Source: Gigaspora rosea
Taxonomy: Eukaryota > Glomeromycota > Glomeromycetes > Diversisporales > Gigasporaceae
DNA: 64,000 bases
Reading direction: 5' to 3'
Assembly: GCA_003550325.1 (NCBI GenBank)
Contig: QKWP01000106.1
Location: 445,027 to 509,026 of the forward strand
Shown: positions 35,870-46,776 of the stretch, in pieces
How the letters are laid out: the number at the start of each line of letters is the position of its first letter
Numbering within the stretch: the first letter of the stretch is position 1
The notes under the pieces: generated by a model
What the model saw: only the letters and a program-made list of their open reading frames with translations
Databases searched by the model: none
Told to the model about the DNA's origin: nothing
Made by a program: the position numbers and the translations under genes

Positions 35870-37560
35870 AAATTATTGTATAAGATCCAAAGATTTTTAA
35901 TAGTTTATCCATTTTCACCAATAAATGTGACTTGTTAAAAATTTCTATATAAACTAGTATCTTTGCTATTAATAATTGTGCTATGTAGTGAATTACCATT
36001 ACAATAATTTTTGCTATAACTAATTATGCAACAATATCTGTATATGTAAATCTTTCGATTTTTGACTCTAAAAAGTCTTGCAATTAAAAAATTTTTTTAC
36101 TACGAAAATCTAAAAAAAATTGATTATAACCGACATTGTTCATATAGAAAAATCTGATGACTTTTTTTAGCTTTTGGTGAAAGTCATACCAGTTCTAAAT
36201 TGCAACTATAACTTAGCAACGTACTGAATTTTTAAATACCCAACTGGATGCCAGTCACGTGATTTAGAAACTTGAATATGAACCGTTGGCTCAATTTCGG
36301 GTCGTGTGCGTCGGATCTAGTTTAGTGTTTAGCCCAAGCTGTTAGCAAATTCTATAGCAAAATTATCAGCTGGGCATTATTTTACATAATGAATATGATT
36401 TTTATTAGTAAAATTTTTTATGGTCTTGGGGCAAAATTGATCAATTTCGATCCAGCTGGCTCCATAATTCTGATGCATTTCGATGTATTCTGACCCAGAA
36501 TTTTGGTGACCCATTCCACTTTTACGTGAAGTATTAGGTTAGGGTTAGTGTGAGTGCTTGGATTTTAAGCATTAGGTTAGGGTTAGAATGAAGTGCTTGG
36601 TTATTGATATGGGCCGATGCCAAATTCTCGAGCTGACCTGGCTGCCAAAATTAGTCAGCCCGATCAACCGGGCCGATCATATTGTTAAAAAATTTTCAGT
36701 TAAACAAGAATGCAAATTAGTCCTATATTTTGATCTTCTCAATATGAAAATAGTTAGAATTACATCATATTTGTACAATATTTCCATACTAACAAATTAC
36801 ACTATGGAGATACTTGAGATAATGCTATAATGATAGTAGTTGATCTCAAAGAATCGACTTTAGCTAGTCGATATAATGATCAACATATCATAAGCATGCA
36901 TACATTTAAATTACAAATACTGAAATAGTACTGTAGTAGGAAGAGTACATGTAAATAAGAAGTGGTTATAAGAGGGCCCAATGGGTCCTCTTATGGCCAG
37001 TGATCTACCGGGTTATTTTCTCATAGTTGGAAATAAAATTGATAATGTATGACGATGGTTTACTAACTTATAATCGATAATCAGTGCTTTTAATCAGCAA
37101 AAGAACATACAATCAGAACCCCAATTGACGACTAGAAAGTCGACTATTCGATTTTGATCGGATAGATGATTATCAACTGCAAGCACTAGCTTGAAAATGT
37201 TCTACGCATAATTTAACTAATGATTCTAAGTTATACAATGAAATTCTATCAGGCAAAAAAGATTTAACTATATCCTTGCCGGGCTGACCTGCAGGGATAT
37301 GAGTCAAGGGTCAACCTACCCGCCCGCCTGGCTGATGGGCCGAGGTCAGCCCGTATCACTAATGGTTTGGTATTTGTTATGTAAAATCGCTCAAAGAAGA
37401 CCCGGTTTGTTTTGATCGAGTTATGTTACACCAAATTATGGTTTTTTATTGGCTAATAGTCATGTGTGGTGAATTTTTGATGCCGTTGGTGTAAATTTGC
37501 ATGTTTTCATCCAATTTAGTATAAAATCACATGACCTGCAATATAGCAGGCTGCGATATT
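35870..37560. other. Non-coding right part of the MULE; possible nested element
   Basis: There is no transposase similarity here. Two copies of ggttagggttag lie at 36537-36548 and 36575-36586 within a 37-bp direct repeat, a telomere-like motif that is far too short to be a telomere. GC-richer blocks at about 36600-36690 (gatatgggccgatgcc) and 37265-37360 (ggtcagcccgtatcacta) are partly inverted copies and may bound a nested DNA element of about 760 bp. Confidence 0.4.
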
Positions 37561-37569
37561 TAGCAAGCT

Positions 37570-37805
37570 CCTTTTTAATACAGTATATACAAAACTAATA
37601 TAATTAAAGCAATACAAATTTATAATGATCTTGGGATCCTGTGATTGGATTTTGATGATTTTAGGCTTATTGGAATTGTCTCATTGAGACGAACAGTTTG
37701 GTAGTAAAATCATCCAAACCGAATTATTAGTTCAAATTTTATTTAATATTAAAGTTTAAAAATTTTTTAAAATTTTAAAAAATTTTAAAAAATTTTAGCC
37801 AATCA
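37570..37805 (-). repeat. Right terminal inverted repeat of the 6-kb MULE
   Basis: It is the inverted partner of 31940-32150 and includes ttggtagtaaaatcatccaa, the palindromic block gtctcattgagac and aattttagccaatcaaaag. Confidence 0.85.
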
Positions 37806-39782
37806 AAAGTTATCTACTATTAGGACCTGATAATTTTCTTACCCCCCACCCATCTAAAAAATCAGGTGATAAATGGTGCTCCCCTTACTACATGGATCGA
37901 GATTAAAGAGCATATTGTAAAAAAATTTATTTTTTTACAAAAAAATATCGAGTATCAGGTTATTATAGAGCTGTTGAACAATATCATATCTGCTTCCCTC
38001 AATATATATGCTTTGTTATTTCGATCTGGATCCTTCAAAAATTATATAAAAATGATTTTTCGTATATGGACCTTCGCCTTGCGATGGCATTGTAAAAATT
38101 ATAATAAGGCACTATTAGCATTTTTATCGGACCTATTCTATTGGGAAAAATCGAGCATCCAATAAGAGAAGCAATTAAAAAAAATTTAGTTCAATTTAAC
38201 GATTATTGGGTTGAAAATATGCATAGTAGAATATATGCTACAACATCTTCAAAGGATACTGCTAACAATATACAAAAACAGGCTTATCTTTTAGATTTTC
38301 ATAAATATTCAGCATTTCATGAAATGTTTTCAACTATGAAACGTTACTTGTATTCGCCGCGAGATTTGAAATTTTTAATTACTAAAACCTGTATTTTTCT
38401 TATTTCACAATTTCAAGAAATTTACAGGAAAAATGAAGAAACTAATTTAGTCAGTAGTAAAATTCCATCTCCATTAAAACAACGAAAAAAAAAGAATTAC
38501 CTACCTCATATAATCTTTCAACTTTAGATGAAATAGATATAACAAGTATGCCAACTGGATATAGCATACTATTTCCTCCTTTATTCAATAATTGTGATCA
38601 TTGTTATAAAATATTGAATATAAATGATCAAACAATTATTTTAATATGTGGCCACTGATTTCACTTTGAATTAGTGTTTAAAATTGACCTGCAGAATCTG
38701 CGGAGCGCAGACTAAAAATTTAATCTGCAATTTTTTTTTTAAGAAATATGCGGATTCCACAAATATGCAAAAAAAAAGTTCTGCAGAATTTCCGCATATT
38801 AAAGAAATTTTTTTGTCCCGCAGGTTAAATATTAGGTAATTCTGCGGGCATTTATTAAAAAATTTATTGATCACTACGTTTACTTAGCTGCTACTGCTAT
38901 GTTTATGCTCCTTTAATAACATCATATAATTAGGCCACGAGAAGCCACTAATAATGCCTAATACTAGAAAGGTAAGATTAACATGGCTATAGCGATACAA
39001 TTATGGAAGATATATGACAGCTTAAAAAATTATACAAATGCAGAAATGAGAGACAAATACATATAAATGTGCATACATATTCTGGATTTGGATCTTTACT
39101 GTATTCGGATTCCATGATGCAGGGAAATTGTTGGGTAAGTTTTAAGTATTTGATGACAGGAGTGATGTATTTAAGAGTGAAATATGTATGACATATTTGA
39201 TAAAAGGTTGATGGATGGTTTAGTTAGTATGAGATCATAAGGAGTGGTTATTTACGGAGGGTTAAGATGGAAATTGTTCTACCTCTTTTGTCTTTGCTGT
39301 TAGCTCGACGTTAGTCTAGCTTTATCAATAGTACCCCTACCCACCTCTAGGCTAAGTTTTGAGTCGTCTACATAGAGGGTTAGATAATTAATGGCATGAG
39401 TAATTGCTTGATTTCATAAGGAATCGACAACCATTCATATTAGATATTTGGAAATTTAAGGAAGTAACCGAACCGATGCTATGAACTGTCTACGGACCAC
39501 GTGACCGGCGAGGCAAAATCCCATATATGTATTTCATTGTTTTGTGTTAGAAATAGGTCGAGTGACAAATTGCACAGACATTAGCAACAAGATTTTTTTT
39601 AATATGCTTCATAATTAAAAATATCAAAAAACTTGTGATGCTAGACAAAAAGTATTAATTTATTATCAAAGATCTGCTAGATAGATAATTTTAATATATG
39701 TATAAATTAATTATTAATTAGAGTTAAAAGAAAGACATAATATATTTATTATTATGCAAAAATGAAATACTTATTTTTAGTC

Positions 39783-39988
39783 AATTGTAATAATAGCGAT
39801 ATAAAGGTAACAATTGAAGTAATCTTGATTAAATTATGTTGAATAATTAATTAGTAAAAGCGGTATGCATAGTTTATCGATAAATAATTGTAATAATAGC
39901 GATATAAAGGTAACAATTGAAGTAATCTTGATTAAATCATGTTGAATGATTAATTAGTAAAAGCGATATGCATAGTTTATCGATAAAT
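39783..39988. repeat. 103-bp tandem duplication in the hAT 5' region
   Basis: Two copies (39783-39885 and 39886-39988) begin aattgtaataatagcgatat and differ at only a few bases, so the duplication is recent. It lies about 280 bp upstream of the transposase start. Confidence 0.92.
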
Positions 39989-40269
39989 AATTAAACTAAT
40001 CTTGGTAAGTAATTTATGCAATTTATATGTACTAGCAAAAGAAAACCCGTCATTGAGCCTTTATTTAATGCAAATACAATTAAATGGCTAATAACAGGTT
40101 TTTCCTTGGCAGTGCTAATATAATTTCGTATTTTATAAATTTATAATAATAATTTTTATCGTTTGAATTTTTTGTCAACAAGTACCATTTAAAAAACGTA
40201 CAATTTATTTGTAAAATTAAATTTGCTCAAGTTAATAGCTTGTTAGATTAGGCTTTTTATACACATATT

Positions 40270-42496
40270 ATGGATAAATTTGTTATTCGTGGTGAAGAAG
40301 CTTTTTTGTTAAACCAAAAACGTAAAGATAAAAATGACCAATCTTTTTCCAGACCACAATTTAAAGAAACTTTAAAAAAAAAAAATCTGAAGACAAGAAG
40401 CATGAAAGAACAGATTGGAATCCAGAATAGCAAAACCAATTTCTATGGATAGATCGACGTATTGTTGATGGAAAGCCTTTTTTATTCTGTCTTTGTGCGA
40501 AAAGCATCCAACTGCTAATAATATTTTTGTAAAAGATTGTAGTACTTTTCGAAAAGATTATCTTAAACAACATATAAAAATAAGTGATTATATTAATGCA
40601 ATGAAAACTTTTAACCAACCTGCTAATCAAATGGATTTGTTTACTGGGTTTTCTATTCAAGTTGATCATAATAAATTAGAAATTATTTCAAAGATGCGAT
40701 GTGTATATTTATGTGCTCAAAAGCATCTTCCAATTTTTGCTTACCCAGATATTGTTAATTTGATGAATATAAATTTTAAAAATCAGACTGAATTAATAAA
40801 TGAAAGTGAAGTTCAAACTTTGGCGCCACCATTTTTTGGACCAAAGAAAGACAAATTAAGTTCAGATGTTTTAGAAAGTTCAAATTATGCAGAATATGCC
40901 AATTCTGTTTCTGGAAATACGTTTTTATATGCAATTGCAATAGCAATTGAAGAGTCAGTTTTAGAAGAATTAAAAAAATCAACATCTTGGAGTTTGTTAA
41001 TTGATGAAAGTAATACAATTACACATGATAAAACTTGTGCAATTGTAAGCAAACATATAGCAAATAACATTCCAGTGCTTCGATATCTTGGATTAATTGA
41101 ATTAGAAGAAGTTGATGCAATGGGTATTATGAATAATTTGAATAATTTTTTTTTAGCAAAAATGTTAGAACCTTTAAAATTATTACATTTTGGAAGTGAT
41201 GGTGATAGTAAAATAATAGGTTATATTATTCATTTTTAATTATTTGTAAATTATATTTTTAATTTAATATAATATATATATTATTATTGGCATATATTTA
41301 AGGAATTCGAAATGGTGTTTCTGCCAAGCTTAAAAGGTTAAATCCTTTATGAGTAATTGTTATTGTATTGCTCATCGATTAGCTTTAGCAGGAAAAGATT
41401 CAGCAAAAGATGTACCATATTTTTTTGATTATGAAATTACAATTAAAGAACTTTATGCATATTTTGCTAATTTTCATAGCCGATGGCAAAATCTTCAACT
41501 AATTCAAGCACAAGATAATGAAGCTCCTGAACTATCAATTTTACAAGTTGTATCAACTCGATGGTTATCTTTATCAAATGCTATATCAAATTTACATTAA
41601 ATAATTTTTCTGTAATTGATGCGCTTCAAGATGATGCAGTAAATAATTCTACAACCAAAGCAAAGTTACGTGCACAAAATTTATTAGAGGAACTAGATGC
41701 TGATTTTATTTTAGCAACAAAGTTTCTTGCAGATATTTTATCAATTATATTAGCATTATGTAAAGTATTTCAATCAGACTATATAGCTCTTTCAGATGTT
41801 CACCAAGAGTTAAATAAAACAATCAATTCTATTACTATTGAATTTATTGGGTATCCTGATGAAAATATTGATCCAACATTGGGAACACACTTACGTGATT
41901 ATTGCACACAGAATTTAATTGATATAATTCCTAATTTTGTCAAAGAATTTGCTAAAGCAATGATAATTAATTTGCAATCTCGATTTCCTAATACAACACT
42001 ATATTGCTATGCGTATTTTTGATTTTAAACAAGTTCCAACAACAATACAACAAATGAGTACTTTTGGTGAAGAAGAAATTAAGTATCTTGCAGAATATTA
42101 TAGAGAAGATAAAATTGAAAATGGTCAAGTATTTTTAGCTATTATCAATAAATATGAGCTTATTAAAGAATGGCAATTAGCTAAATTAATTTTGTGCAAT
42201 TTTCAACTTTTAAATTTGTTGAAGGATGGGAGTTTATTTTTTGTACTACTCAATTTATTACTCAATACTCTAATTTAACCCAAATTATTCATTTAGCATT
42301 AATAGTTCCTGTTTCAAATGGAAATGTTGAGTGTGTATTTTCTCAATAAAATTTAATTAAGACAAAGCTTCGTAATCAAATGAAATCAAGTACACTTAAT
42401 TTGCATTTAATGATAGTTATGAATGGTCCTCTTTAGATAAATTTGATTTTGAAAAGGCATATAATTTATGGAAACACAGTCCTAGAAAAAAATAGT
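40270..42496 (+). pseudogene. hAT transposase (in 38672-42667)
   Basis: ATG 40270 (MDKFVIRGEEAFLL) begins a basic N-terminus that changes frame near 40440. The following frame has LCEKHPTANNIFVKDCSTF, a finger-like Cys/His region, and VYLCAQKHLPIF. The core carries SWSLLIDESNTITHDKTCAI (first Asp) and LLHFGSDGDSKIIG (second Asp). A likely intron (about 41219-41301) leads to NGVSAKLKRLNP, then NCYCIAHRLALAGKDSA and VVSTRWLSLSNAI. The C-terminal dimerisation region reads HLALIVPVSNGNVECVFSQ and KLRNQMKSSTLNLHLMI. This is the hAT subgroup whose animal relatives are described as ZNF/KIAA-like ZBED proteins. Several frame changes and a stop after VFSQ indicate that it no longer makes a full protein. 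Confidence 0.88.
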
Positions 42497-42675
42497 AGTA
42501 AAATATATTTTATTAAATAAAATTTTATTTCCGCATATTAAACAAATTTTTGCAAATTTATAATTTAATAAAAATGTAATGCGCAAGTTGATACACTAAT
42601 TCTGCAGTTTTTATTAAAATATCAAATGTATTCCGTATAAAATTTTAAAATCCAATTTTAAACACTGCTTTGAAT

Positions 42676-42928
42676 GCTATAATTCGATAGAGAAAAAATG
42701 CAGACATTGTTTAAATTACTACAAAAGGGAATATGGAAAAATATTAATGCAATTTTAAATGGTTTAAATTCAGAAAAAAATTTTGACGAAGAATTGGATG
42801 ATGATGCGCAAGAAGATACTGAAGAGGATAACAATAATTCAGAAGAAACAAAAAACGATCAATTAAATAGACAAGAATCTCTAGAATTAGATTTACTTAA
42901 TAGAATTAGCAAAATTAATAGTTGGTAA
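42676..42928 (+). pseudogene. Final piece of the RING gene
   Basis: Directly after the hAT target copy the sequence supplies the last RING ligands (HFEC across the junction, then KKCRHC). After a frame change it encodes GIWKNINAILNGL and an acidic stretch (EELDDDAQEDTEEDN), ending ISKINSW at 42928. It completes the C2-CH-HC-C2 pattern begun before 38671. Confidence 0.75.
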
Positions 42929-43322
42929 AAAAAATATATTAAGAAGCTAGTTTTACTTACATGCAAATTTTAAAGTTTAAAAAAGTCAAATAAATTAGAA
43001 ATATCCGGTAAAGCTATGCAAGACTTGAGTGTTTGGTTAAGGGCATGGTGTTGGCTAGGTTATACTACTTATTTTCTGGTAAGTACAAAAAAAAAGGTGA
43101 ATATATGTTCGGCTTTTTTGTTTCAAATAGTATAAGTAGAATTTAGTTGAACATAAAAAGTCATATTTTTTGGAAAACAACGACATAATAAAACTTTTTA
43201 TTGAATCTGATTATATCAGATTAAATTTGAAGGTAAGAAAACAAGCAAACTGCTAAGGTAGTGGTGAAGTTTCGTCGATGGTTAATATGAATGTAACCTA
43301 GTTTGCATATAAGTAAAAATGG
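42929..43322. other. Non-coding stretch after the RING gene
   Basis: This is AT-rich. The stretch at 43021-43060 (gagtgtttggttaagggcat) faintly resembles a tRNA A box but has no B box. Nothing else is supported. Confidence 0.4.
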
Positions 43323-43464
43323 ACTTTCCTTATTTAAGCAATATAAAAAAATTTTGTCGATCAGCCAATCAAATAAATTATTAATAATGCTAGCTTTTCC
43401 TTATTTAAGCAATATAAAAAAAATTTTGTCAATTAGCCAATCAAATAGATTTTTAATCATGCTC
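43323..43464. repeat. 71-bp tandem duplication
   Basis: Two adjacent copies begin ttccttatttaagcaatata and include agccaatcaaata, with minor differences. Confidence 0.88.
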
Positions 43465-44187
43465 AAATTGGCATATTTTATTTATATTGGAATCTTCTTA
43501 AGGGTAGAGTAAACATAGATCATTTTTCATATGATTTTCATAGTATTATAGATTTTTATATAGGAAATAAAAATTCGCCACAAGCAAAATTTTTTAATGC
43601 TCTAACGAATTTTTACCAAAATTTCATGAAGTGCAGATAAGAACTTTCTATTTATAGTAATAATAATTTTGAAACTTGTTTTATTTGAGAAAATTCCACT
43701 TCGAATATTACCAAAGTTTTCTCAGATAGCTCTATGTTTTTTCCAGATGTCACAAAGAGCCAAATGTTCTGTTATGTTTCTAGAACGTTTCTAGAACAAA
43801 TCATTACCCAATCAGACTCAAAATTTATATCAACACATATTAGTACAGTACGTACGTACGTATGTCACCGTTATATATCTGATATAAAAGAATATCATGC
43901 TGCCTTCCTTGAATCTTAACAGATCGGAAGGAGGAAAACCATTAGCAGATGCAATGTGCTGACTCTTGAAATCTTTCAGCCAAACATTAATTCAGGAGAA
44001 AAGAACACACTGACTTACTGAAATCTTCCTTAGTCCAGGAAAAAATTCATGTGCAGAGGCGTTTTACAAGACACTACACTAACTTTAGTGATTAGAAGAA
44101 AAAGCGTTTGTAGCCATATAGTATTGCTGAACCTGGTGAAACATTCCAAATAACAGTATGTCAGTAAGTGAAAATAGTCTTTGGTTA
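43465..44187. other. Non-coding stretch with degenerate repeats
   Basis: The stretch at 43465-43600 partly matches the tail of the repeat at 19228-19290. Segments such as ttttacaagacactacacta (near 44060) resemble cttacaaaacactatactga (near 44540), so a loose repeat of about 0.5 kb may underlie 43900-44690. No gene is seen. Confidence 0.4.
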
Positions 44188-44195
44188 CCAGCAGG

Positions 44196-44445
44196 CAGTG
44201 TTGTCACTTGGAAGCATCCATACTATGTTTTTTGTCCAACGTCCAAGATTGTCCAAAATCGTCCAAGCCTATGTCCTATGTTTAACTAATCAATAAAGTA
44301 ATTTAAAAAATATATAATTATATATTTTTTTAGGTGCTGGACTCATTGGTAAAAAAATTAAAATAGATTATCTTAATAAAATTTTAAGTAATTTTAATTT
44401 AAAAAAATGTCCAAAATGTCCAAAAACGTCCAAGTGACAACACTG
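44196..44445. mobile_element. hAT MITE (CAGTGTTG ends), copy 2
   Basis: This is a 250-bp element with ends cagtgttgtcacttgga and cgtccaagtgacaacactg and perfect 8-bp target copies ccagcagg (44188-44195 and 44446-44453). It is the inverted-orientation sister of 13329-13580, sharing the interior ggacgattttggacaat and tatataattatatattttt blocks. Confidence 0.96.
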
Positions 44446-44694
44446 CCAGCAGGCGGCACATTCTTATGAGGTGTGTGACTAAATCTTTCCCAATCATAAC
44501 TTTGGCTTAGGAAGAGAAAAAGCATTTGCAAATGCAACTTACAAAACACTATACTGACCTTTATAGTAATAACTTTAGATCAGAAGAAGGAAAGCTTGCA
44601 AGTACGTTTTGCAAGAACACTACATGATTTTCACCAAGAATAACCTTGAAGAACATTAGTAAATGTACTTACATTGAATTTTCCGGTAACCACT

Positions 44695-44876
44695 TTAAAC
44701 AAAAAGGGTTTTGGGCTAATTGTTCTATTTGGAGATGTCGTGTTTCTAATTCGGTTAATTCTGTTAAGATTTTATTGCGGTCGGTATAGTTTTGTTGTAT
44801 CAACTCATCAATTTCGTCTTTATGCCTTTTTTCAGATAATTTAAAGAATTTAGAAGACCCTACGGCTTTTTCTGGC
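44695..44876 (-). CDS. Possible orphan exon, coiled-coil-like peptide
   Basis: On the minus strand about 60 codons are open and look coding: SSKFFKLSEKRHKDEIDEL, then TDRNKILTELTELETRHL and IEQLAQNPF. A sequence of the form tttag precedes the first codons and a GT follows the last, as for a spliced exon. The charged heptad-like pattern suggests a coiled coil. I find no neighbouring exons and do not recognise the protein. It could be a host gene fragment or DNA of foreign (for example endobacterial) origin, and neither is shown by the sequence. Confidence 0.3.
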
Positions 44877-44899
44877 TAAATTCTAGTTAAAAATTAAGT

Positions 44900-45662
44900 C
44901 TAATTACTTTTTCCTTAAAAAAATAACCTAAATAAATTTAACTAAAACTTAAATTAACCTTATTTAGCAAAAGCTAAGTTTCTAAACTACTGACCAGTAG
45001 GTCAATTTGTTTAATCTTTTTTCAATCCTTTTCTGCTTCCTTTTTCCAAACTACTCAAAAAGAATTAAACCAAAAAGCCCAAACTACTGAGGATTGCCAA
45101 AGTAAGAAATATCCCGACCATAAGCAAACTAAATTATTAAATATCTAGTAGAAAAGTAAAAAGAATTTTTGCAAGAGGAGCATTTTTTGGGAGAATGAAT
45201 TAGCATGTAAAGTATTTAAATAAAACAGTTTCAATTTAGTTTTAGCTTAGAATTAATGATTATGTTAGCGAAGGAACAATGGATAAAAATTTTTATTACT
45301 CACAGCTAGGGATCCTAATTTTCTGCTACGACAAACCCCAAATTCTGTCTGCTTTACACTTCGAATTATGCGAATTATTCAATAAATTTTTTTTATCAAG
45401 TAGAAAAGGCAAAAACGCTCTAAAATAATTTCATATGGTTAGTGTAGTTAACTACATTAAATTATGCTACAGATTATGCAGATCAGATTGAAATATGCGA
45501 AATTTATTATTATAAATTTTTATCGTTATAAGTACTGAAACCCCATCAGTAACTTACCAATAAAACCACAAAATCTTTGTGATATAAAATATGAAAAGTG
45601 TCGTACAGTATTTACAAAACTGTCTTTTGTGCCAAACAAAAAAATTCCCTGCAAAATTTTAG
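44900..45662. other. Non-coding stretch, one short Gln/Lys-rich frame
   Basis: The stretch at 45025-45150 (plus) is open and reads FFQTTQKELNQKAQTTEDCQ, with somewhat less AT-biased codons than its surroundings. It is too short to call. The rest is AT-rich with no feature. Confidence 0.35.
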
Positions 45663-45862
45663 TATAAGGCCACGCAAGTTAATTTTTTGTTTTGTATAAC
45701 CTGCAACCTTTTTTTTAAATTTCAATCATGCCAAATAATCCATTTTGGGTGTGAACATGAGCATATTAATTTACAATAGATTAAAAAAAAAAAAAAAGCC
45801 AGTCAACTGAAATTTTGGAACACCATATTATGCAAAACGAAAAATTAACTTTGTGTCCTAAT
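45663..45862. mobile_element. MITE family with ccacgcaagttaa ends, copy B
   Basis: The left end tataaggccacgcaagttaa and the right end ttaactttgtgtcctaata are inverted copies, and the interior contains attttggaacaccat as in 12467-12843. It is shorter than copy A and non-coding. Confidence 0.7.
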
Positions 45863-46404
45863 ACATGTTTCTTATTAAATTTTTATACTACTTTAACAAT
45901 ATGTTTTATTACATGCGCAGATTATAATTATGCGAAATTTATCATGATATGCAAATATAGCAATCGTATATGCTTCTGTGGTAAAATCTGAATTATGTGC
46001 ATTTTATGCTATAACTGATCTATGGTATTCCTACTCGCAGCTAAGATATACTACACAGACACTGTTAAGGATGATGAAAGTTCAAGTGGTATTTACAATT
46101 TGCTGAAGCCAGTGACCAATTACTCATGCCAGTAAAATAGTCTCTGTGATTTATTGTTTCAGTAAAACTGCTTCTCAATGTCTAAAACGCTTGCAAAATG
46201 AACCATTTCAGCAATGTTTCAGCTTAACCCACAATGCTATAAATCTGAAAATTTTTTTAGATAAAACCACTTGCTAAGCAGAATTGAAACACTGCTATTG
46301 CACATCCATAAATTAGCACTATTGAAAATTAATAAATGAAATTAATTAAAGAAAAGTATAAAAGATTGGTCTTATATACAATTTTTGATATACCTCATAT
46401 CAGC
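45863..46404. other. Non-coding stretch
   Basis: AT-rich sequence without a recognisable gene or repeat. Confidence 0.4.
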
Positions 46405-46550
46405 AAATTTATATATAGATATATATCGATTACTAACCAGTAGGATATATATCAATACCCATACCCCTTGCCGATTACTATCGATAGTAATAATAATCGA
46501 TATATATTGATATTAATCGATATATATCGATATATATCTGATATGATATC
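46405..46550. repeat. Cryptic ATCGAT/ATAT simple repeat
   Basis: Interspersed atatatcgat and tatatatcgata units form many small palindromes. The same composition recurs at 49955-50240. Confidence 0.85.
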
Positions 46551-46559
46551 AATTAATAA

Positions 46560-46776
46560 TTATTATATTCACATAATTATGCTTTTTGAACATTTTACAG
46601 ATTTTTGCAAGTTTCGCAATTTAATTATAAATTTTTTTTATTTATTATTATAATAAAATATTTTAATTTATTAAATATACAATATTCACAAGTTTTCACT
46701 ATTTAATATAAAATTTTATTTTTTTATTATATATTATATTTTAAATATTACATATATTATATATTATTATAAAAAA
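46560..46776. other. Extremely AT-rich stretch
   Basis: This is almost pure A/T with no structure beyond low complexity. Confidence 0.5.

Larger units (their letters stand above)
31882..37860 (+). mobile_element. MULE (Mutator-like) transposon, about 6 kb
   Basis: Left and right regions (31940-32150 and 37570-37805) are long inverted copies that share ttgattggctaaaattttt, the gtctc/gagac palindrome block and aagcaatacaaatttataa/ttataaatttgtattgctt. The sequence atcaggtgata occurs at both junctions (31873-31883 and 37861-37871), giving a 9-11 bp target duplication as expected for MULEs. The outermost 50 bp of the two ends match poorly. The interior carries a transposase (32935-35869). It lies inside the RING gene. 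Confidence 0.85.
38672..42667 (+). mobile_element. hAT transposon, full length (4.0 kb)
   Basis: The ends are tagtgtttaaaattg and caattttaaacactg, inverted copies of hAT form, with perfect 8-bp target copies ctttgaat (38664-38671 and 42668-42675). The left subterminal region repeats ctgcrg/cygcag motifs (cctgcagaatctgcgg, ttctgcagaatttccgc, cccgcagg), and the right one has matching tccgcatatta and attctgcag, probably the transposase sites. It lies inside the RING finger codons of the host-type gene. The transposase is on the plus strand. Confidence 0.95.
26294..42928 (+). pseudogene. Host-type RING-finger gene split by five insertions
   Basis: One gene is spread over pieces at 26294-26481, 27017-27109, 30472-31403, 31591-31881, 37870-38671 and 42676-42928. 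The N-terminus is Cys-rich (CKINHGPCSIYNCDKSF). The middle includes a helix-turn-helix-like VSVTHQTVYNYKKKI (30835), NLDDYHNIHENRYPDC and VVPVVADWPG. Later come FRSGSFKNYIKMIFRIWTF and NYNKALLAFLSDLFYW. The C-terminus is a RING-type finger (FNNCDHCYKILN, ICGH, then FHFEC and KKCRHC), followed by an acidic tail. Removing each insert with one target copy rejoins the sequence, most clearly at 27109/30472 and 38671/42676. Scattered frameshifts and stops (for example CGH followed by TGA) show further decay. I recall the family as multicopy in Glomeromycotina and know no function. The RING suggests ubiquitin-ligase-like or DNA-associated activity, which is inference. Confidence 0.75.

Noticed and set aside
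36530-36601. Telomere-like ggttagggttag copies
   Set aside because: Only two short copies occur inside a 37-bp direct repeat within a MULE, which is not a telomere or convincing interstitial telomere.
43021-43060. tRNA A-box-like sequence
   Set aside because: There is no B box downstream and no cloverleaf.
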